Source: Solobacterium sp. (lineage in GTDB: Bacteria; Bacillota_I; Bacilli_A; Erysipelotrichales; Erysipelotrichaceae). Taken from it: a DNA stretch of 9,013 nucleotides. The notes under the pieces were generated by a model, which made no database searches, had not been told where the DNA came from, and was given only the letters and a program-made list of their open reading frames with translations. Position numbers and translations under genes: made by a program. The stretch spans positions 1-9,013 of the forward strand of contig JAFWEA010000014.1 of assembly GCA_017543005.1 (NCBI GenBank), in the 5' to 3' direction. Within the stretch, counting starts at the first letter, position 1, and each line of letters starts with the position of its first letter. This document shows, in pieces, positions 6,276-9,013 of this stretch.

Positions 6276-7628
6276 ATGAAAATACTGGTTCTCAACGGAT
6301 CACCGGCCGGTTCCGACAGTATCACCCTGCAGACGGTGCATTACCTGCAGGCAGCCGGGCTGATTGAAGAGATGGAAATCCGTCATATCGGCCGGGAAAT
6401 CAAGAAGATCGAGAAGGACTTCGGGGATTATGCCGAAGCCCTGGAAAAGGCAGATCTGATCCTGTTCTGCTATCCGGTTTATACATTCCTGGTGCCGGCC
6501 CAGCTGCACCGGTTCATTGAACTGATGAAGGAACATGAAGTCGATGTCAGGGGCAAATATGCCGCCCAGATCACAACCTCCAAGCATTTCTATGATGTGA
6601 CGGCCCATCGGTTCATCATCGACAACTGTGCAGACCTGGGGCTGAAGTATGCCGGCGGGCTGTCGGCGGACATGGAGGATCTGCTGCAGGAGAGGGGACA
6701 GAAGGAAGCGGAGGATTTCTTCCGCTATGTCCTCTGGCAGATGGCCAACGGTTTTGCGGAAAAGCCGGTGGTTCATGCGGGTGAAAGTGAGCATCATATG
6801 GCCGCGGCGCCCTGTCTGAACATGATGAAAAAAAGCGGCCGGGCCGCCCTGGTCTATGACGATGACAGCGAACATCCCAACCCGTACCTGCAGGCCATGA
6901 TCAAACGGTTTGTCAGTGTGCTGAACATGGACTGTGAACTGGTCAATCTGCACGATTTCCCGTTTGCGGGCGGCTGTATCGGCTGTTTCCGCTGTGCTTC
7001 CGACGGGAAGTGTTTCCACCGGGATGGCTTTGACAGCTATCTGCGGGAACATATCAACAGTGCCGATGTCATTGTCTATGCGTTCACCGTGAAAGATCAC
7101 AGCATGGGCAGCATCTTTAAAACTTACGATGACCGGCAGTTCTGCAACGGTCACCGGACGGTGACCATGGGCAAGCCGGTGGGGTATCTGGTTTCCGGGA
7201 GTCTTTCCGCCGAAGAAAACCTGCGCACGGTCATGCATGCCCGGGCCCAGGTTGGCGGCAATTACCTGGCCGGCATCGTTACGGATGAGACTGACCCGGA
7301 CGCAGCCATTGAACAGCTGGCCCGGACCCTGGCATATGCCCGTGAGCATCATTACGAACAGCCGGCGGACTTCTACGGGGTCGGCGGGATGAAGATCTTC
7401 CGTGACCTCATCTGGCAGATGCAGGGGCTCATGAAGGAAGACCACCGGTTCTATAAGGAACACGGTTTCTATGACTTTCCGCAGAAACATCCGGGCCGCA
7501 TGCTCGGCATGTATGTGGTCTCGGCCCTGATGAACAGTCCGCTGCTGCAGAAAAAGAGCGGCGTCAGCATGACTGAAGGGATGCTGATGCCATACCGGGC
7601 AGTCATTGAAAAGGCAAAGAAAAAATGA
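6276..7628 (+). CDS. Two-domain flavodoxin-like / NAD(P)H-dependent oxidoreductase-type flavoprotein with cysteine cluster
   Basis: This 450-residue protein looks like two flavodoxin-fold domains in tandem, probably a cytoplasmic electron-transfer flavoprotein. The N-terminal domain (about 1-165) has the phosphate-loop start MKILVLNGSP, then a second strand-loop LILFCYPVYTFLVPAQL (61-77), typical of the FMN ring-binding site in NAD(P)H:quinone or FMN reductases. The C-terminal domain (about 188-360) starts with AALVYDDDSEHP in place of the usual GSP loop. It keeps the cysteine-rich segment CIGCFRCASDGKC (234-246), seen in iron-sulfur flavoprotein-type members, and SMGSIFKTYDDR (277-288), which resembles that fold's lK-x-f-x-DR segment. 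A charged tail follows with GGMKIFRDLIWQMQG (370-384) and HGFYDFP (396-402), which I recall from related Bacillota proteins but cannot assign a role. There is no signal peptide or membrane segment. A perfect inverted repeat just upstream suggests specific regulation. Substrate unknown; whether the cysteines hold a cluster is inference. Confidence 0.8.
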   Translation: MKILVLNGSPAGSDSITLQTVHYLQAAGLIEEMEIRHIGREIKKIEKDFGDYAEALEKADLILFCYPVYTFLVPAQLHRFIELMKEHEVDVRGKYAAQITTSKHFYDVTAHRFIIDNCADLGLKYAGGLSADMEDLLQERGQKEAEDFFRYVLWQMANGFAEKPVVHAGESEHHMAAAPCLNMMKKSGRAALVYDDDSEHPNPYLQAMIKRFVSVLNMDCELVNLHDFPFAGGCIGCFRCASDGKCFHRDGFDSYLREHINSADVIVYAFTVKDHSMGSIFKTYDDRQFCNGHRTVTMGKPVGYLVSGSLSAEENLRTVMHARAQVGGNYLAGIVTDETDPDAAIEQLARTLAYAREHHYEQPADFYGVGGMKIFRDLIWQMQGLMKEDHRFYKEHGFYDFPQKHPGRMLGMYVVSALMNSPLLQKKSGVSMTEGMLMPYRAVIEKAKKK

Positions 7629-7650
7629 TCGGGTTATCCCGATCATTTTT
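7621..7650. terminator. Bidirectional terminator shared by two convergent genes
   Basis: AAAAATGATCGGG (7621-7633) and CCCGATCATTTTT (7638-7650) form a perfect 13-bp stem with a TTAT loop. The A-tract on one side and T-tract on the other make it work in both directions. It contains the flavoprotein stop codon and lies 12 bases beyond the end of the minus-strand aldo-keto reductase gene. Confidence 0.93.
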
Positions 7651-7662
7651 GTATCAGATGAA

Positions 7663-8661
7663 TTATTTGTCGAGGACAGGGACCTGGGCCGGCTTTGCCT
7701 TTTCGCTCATCAGCGCGCAGTCTTCATCACTCAGTTCAATATCGAAGCACTTGACGGTATCCCGCATGGTTTCCGCCCGCCGGAACCCGGTCAGCAGGTT
7801 CAGGTTCGGATACTGCTTCAGAGTCCAGGCCTGGATCAGGTTGGCATAGGAGCAGTTGTACTTTTCGGTCAGCGGGGTCAGGGTTTCATCAAACAGTGTG
7901 TGGATGGCACCCTTGATCGGTTCTTCGATCCACGGGAGCTTGCCGCGGACATCGCCCTTCGGGAAGGTTCTGTCGACGAACTTCGGATCGGTCAGGAAGC
8001 CTTCTTCCAGAGATCCGTAGACCTGGAAGGTTGTGCCGTACTTCGTGCAGTTTTCGAAGTAGTCATAGCCATGGAATGGGGACAGCAGGCTGAAGAATTC
8101 CTGGACGGCTGCGACATGGCCGTACTTTTCATATTCAGCCAGGTCAGCCGGCTGGGAGTTGGACAGGGCAACGGCTCTGATCTTGCCTTCCTTGATCAGA
8201 TCCTGCAGGGCGCCCATGGTCTCTTCGACCGGCCAGCTCTTGCATACATAGTGCACAACGATGGAATCGATGTAGTCTGTCTGCAGGCGGAGCAGGGAGT
8301 CTTCAACGTCCTGCTTGACGGCTCTGGCACTGGTGTCATTGTTGACCGTGACGCCGTCTCTGGAATAGTGGAAGTTGCCGCCGTCACCGCGCCAGTTCAG
8401 CGAGCACTTGGTCTGCAGGATGAAGTCATCCCGGCGGCCCTTCAGGGCTTCGCCAAGCAGTTTTTCGGAGACAGATGTACCGTAGACAGGAGCTGTATCA
8501 ATGTAGTTGATGCCGAGATCCTTGGCCTCATCCAGCAGGGACTTGACGTTTTCGACATCCAGATTCATGTCCGGCCAGACAACGCCGCCGCCGATGCCCC
8601 AGGCGCCGAATGATACGACGGAAACGTTAAGGTCGGTCTTACCGAGTTTCTGATACTTCAT
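7663..8661 (-). CDS. Aldo/keto reductase family oxidoreductase
   Basis: Aldo-keto reductases are (alpha/beta)8-barrel enzymes that reduce aldehydes and ketones with NADPH or NADH in the cytoplasm. The 332-residue length is normal for the YhdN/IolS-like bacterial branch. It opens MKYQKLGKTDLNVSVVSFGAW. The catalytic tetrad is complete: D55 and Y60 in NYIDTAPVYG, K85 in LQTKC, and H137 in IVVHYVCK. In the family H137 is commonly followed by WPD; here it is followed by YVC. Cofactor-site segments are ALSNS (165-169), QVYGSLEEGFLT (213-224) and GFRRAE (292-297). The ribosome site is a perfect AAGGAGG (8668-8674, minus strand) 6 bases before the ATG. Phenylalanine codons are 13 TTC to 1 TTT, the same high-expression bias as the phosphofructokinase gene. 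The gene converges on the flavoprotein gene and diverges from the lipoprotein gene. Family is certain; the physiological substrate cannot be told. Confidence 0.95.
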   Translation of the reverse strand: MKYQKLGKTDLNVSVVSFGAWGIGGGVVWPDMNLDVENVKSLLDEAKDLGINYIDTAPVYGTSVSEKLLGEALKGRRDDFILQTKCSLNWRGDGGNFHYSRDGVTVNNDTSARAVKQDVEDSLLRLQTDYIDSIVVHYVCKSWPVEETMGALQDLIKEGKIRAVALSNSQPADLAEYEKYGHVAAVQEFFSLLSPFHGYDYFENCTKYGTTFQVYGSLEEGFLTDPKFVDRTFPKGDVRGKLPWIEEPIKGAIHTLFDETLTPLTEKYNCSYANLIQAWTLKQYPNLNLLTGFRRAETMRDTVKCFDIELSDEDCALMSEKAKPAQVPVLDK

Positions 8662-8693
8662 GATGATCCTCCTTCTGTGATCTTGTTAATTAA

Positions 8694-8722
8694 ATTTTAT
8701 CGGAATCGGTATGAGTAAACAA
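8694..8722 (-). promoter_or_regulatory. Candidate promoter of the aldo-keto reductase gene
   Basis: On the minus strand TTGTTT (8717-8722) and TAAAAT (8694-8699) are 17 bases apart. The -10 matches five of six consensus bases, the -35 only three. The leader would be about 25 bases and includes the AAGGAGG site. ATCGG repeats in the spacer (ATCGGAATCGG, 8699-8709, plus strand). Confidence 0.5.
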
Positions 8723-8755
8723 GGGATGAGATTGCCCGAAACAATGTAAAGATTG

Positions 8756-8764
8756 TGCTATAAT
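8756..8764 (+). promoter_or_regulatory. Extended -10 promoter of the lipoprotein gene
   Basis: TGCTATAAT gives a perfect -10 (8759-8764) with a TGn extension, the same nine bases as at the phosphofructokinase promoter (4941-4949). No good -35 is at ideal distance; TTGCCC (8732-8737) is 21 bases upstream. The start would be near 8771. Confidence 0.7.
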
Positions 8765-8792
8765 CCTGTTTGCTATGTGGAGGACGGGCAGT

Positions 8793-9013
8793 ATGAAAAA
8801 TAAACTGTGGCTGGCGGCCGGGCTGGCGTTGACCCTGTGCGGCTGTTCCCAGAAGACACCGGAGCCGGAAGAGCCTGCTTTTGAAGTCGAATCGGAACCG
8901 GCGGATATGAGCGCTTACCGCTGGCTGGAGGGGGAAACAGCTGATTTCCAGGAAATCACCTGGGCTGAGTCCATCCGTTTTTTCAAGGAAGGCGGAACCG
9001 GGATTCTTTATTA
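8793..9013 (+). CDS. Lipoprotein, possibly thioredoxin-like (3' end outside window)
   Basis: Only the first 73 codons are in the window. The N-terminus is a lipoprotein signal: MKNK, a hydrophobic stretch LWLAAGLALTL (5-15), and the lipobox LCGC with C18 as the lipidated residue. The mature protein would therefore be anchored to the outer face of the cytoplasmic membrane. An acidic, proline-rich linker (about 20-40) follows. The segment ITWAESIRFFKEGGTGILYY (55-74, the last residue from an incomplete TA codon) resembles the strand that precedes the CxxC motif in thioredoxin-like lipoproteins of Bacillota, where 'GGxGIxYxG' leads into 'CPWC'. The active site, if any, is past the window edge, so this is inference. 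GGAGG (8779-8783) lies 9 bases before the ATG. The gene is divergent from the aldo-keto reductase gene, with 131 bases between the start codons. Confidence 0.75.
   Translation, partial: MKNKLWLAAGLALTLCGCSQKTPEPEEPAFEVESEPADMSAYRWLEGETADFQEITWAESIRFFKEGGTGILY

Noticed and set aside
345..8613. Very long antisense open frames opposite tsaD, rex, the ABC-F, phosphofructokinase, flavoprotein and reductase genes (up to 448 codons)
   Set aside because: They are exactly in register with the sense codons. They stay open because the sense genes almost never use TTA, CTA or TCA, whose complements are stops. Their translations show no family motifs, and the sense proteins are unmistakable.
8683..8689. 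TTGTTAA as a Rex site at the aldo-keto reductase promoter
   Set aside because: Only one half-site matches; the other half at the required 4-base spacing is poor. AT-rich promoter sequence produces such matches easily.
1..9013. Mobile elements, CRISPR arrays, tRNA/rRNA genes, riboswitches, prophage or toxin-antitoxin genes
   Set aside because: I saw no transposase-like or integrase-like frame, no spaced direct repeats, no tRNA-like cloverleaf and no leader long enough for a riboswitch. All intergenic gaps are under about 135 bases.

Overview
The window carries eight protein genes in a GC-rich, low-intergenic layout typical of Bacillota. Strong AGGAGG-type ribosome sites, a Rex redox repressor, a diphosphate-type phosphofructokinase and classical hairpin-plus-T-tract terminators all fit an anaerobic, fermentative member of that phylum. 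A GC-rich Erysipelotrichia- or Clostridia-like gut organism is my best guess, but the sequence alone does not fix the genus. I see no mobile element, CRISPR array, tRNA or rRNA, and no gene-free stretch longer than 131 bases.

Region 1 (1-3042) reads rightward. The 3' part of a RimI-type acetyltransferase gene overlaps tsaD (tRNA t6A37 synthesis). A good promoter at the tsaD end then drives rex, followed 18 bases later by an unusual 288-residue protein that looks like a shrunken asparaginyl-tRNA synthetase. It keeps the N-terminal OB-fold and parts of the core but lacks class II motifs 2 and 3. A hairpin terminator closes this unit.

Region 2 (3054-6233) has an ABC-F ATPase whose start codon has no visible Shine-Dalgarno and may be leaderless. 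It is followed by a well-promoted diphosphate-dependent phosphofructokinase with very strong codon bias and its own terminator.

Region 3 (6230-9013) starts with a perfect 9-bp-arm inverted repeat just upstream of a two-domain flavodoxin-like/cysteine-cluster flavoprotein. That gene converges on a minus-strand aldo-keto reductase, and the two share one perfect 13-bp-stem bidirectional terminator. Divergent from the reductase is the start of a lipoprotein gene cut by the window edge, possibly a thioredoxin-like thiol reductase.

Functionally the left half is translation-related (S18 acetylation, t6A, an AsnRS relative, ABC-F) with a NADH/NAD+ sensor embedded in it. The right half is redox and glycolysis (diphosphate PFK, flavoprotein, aldo-keto reductase). 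The AsnRS-derived gene in the rex operon is the item most worth following up.
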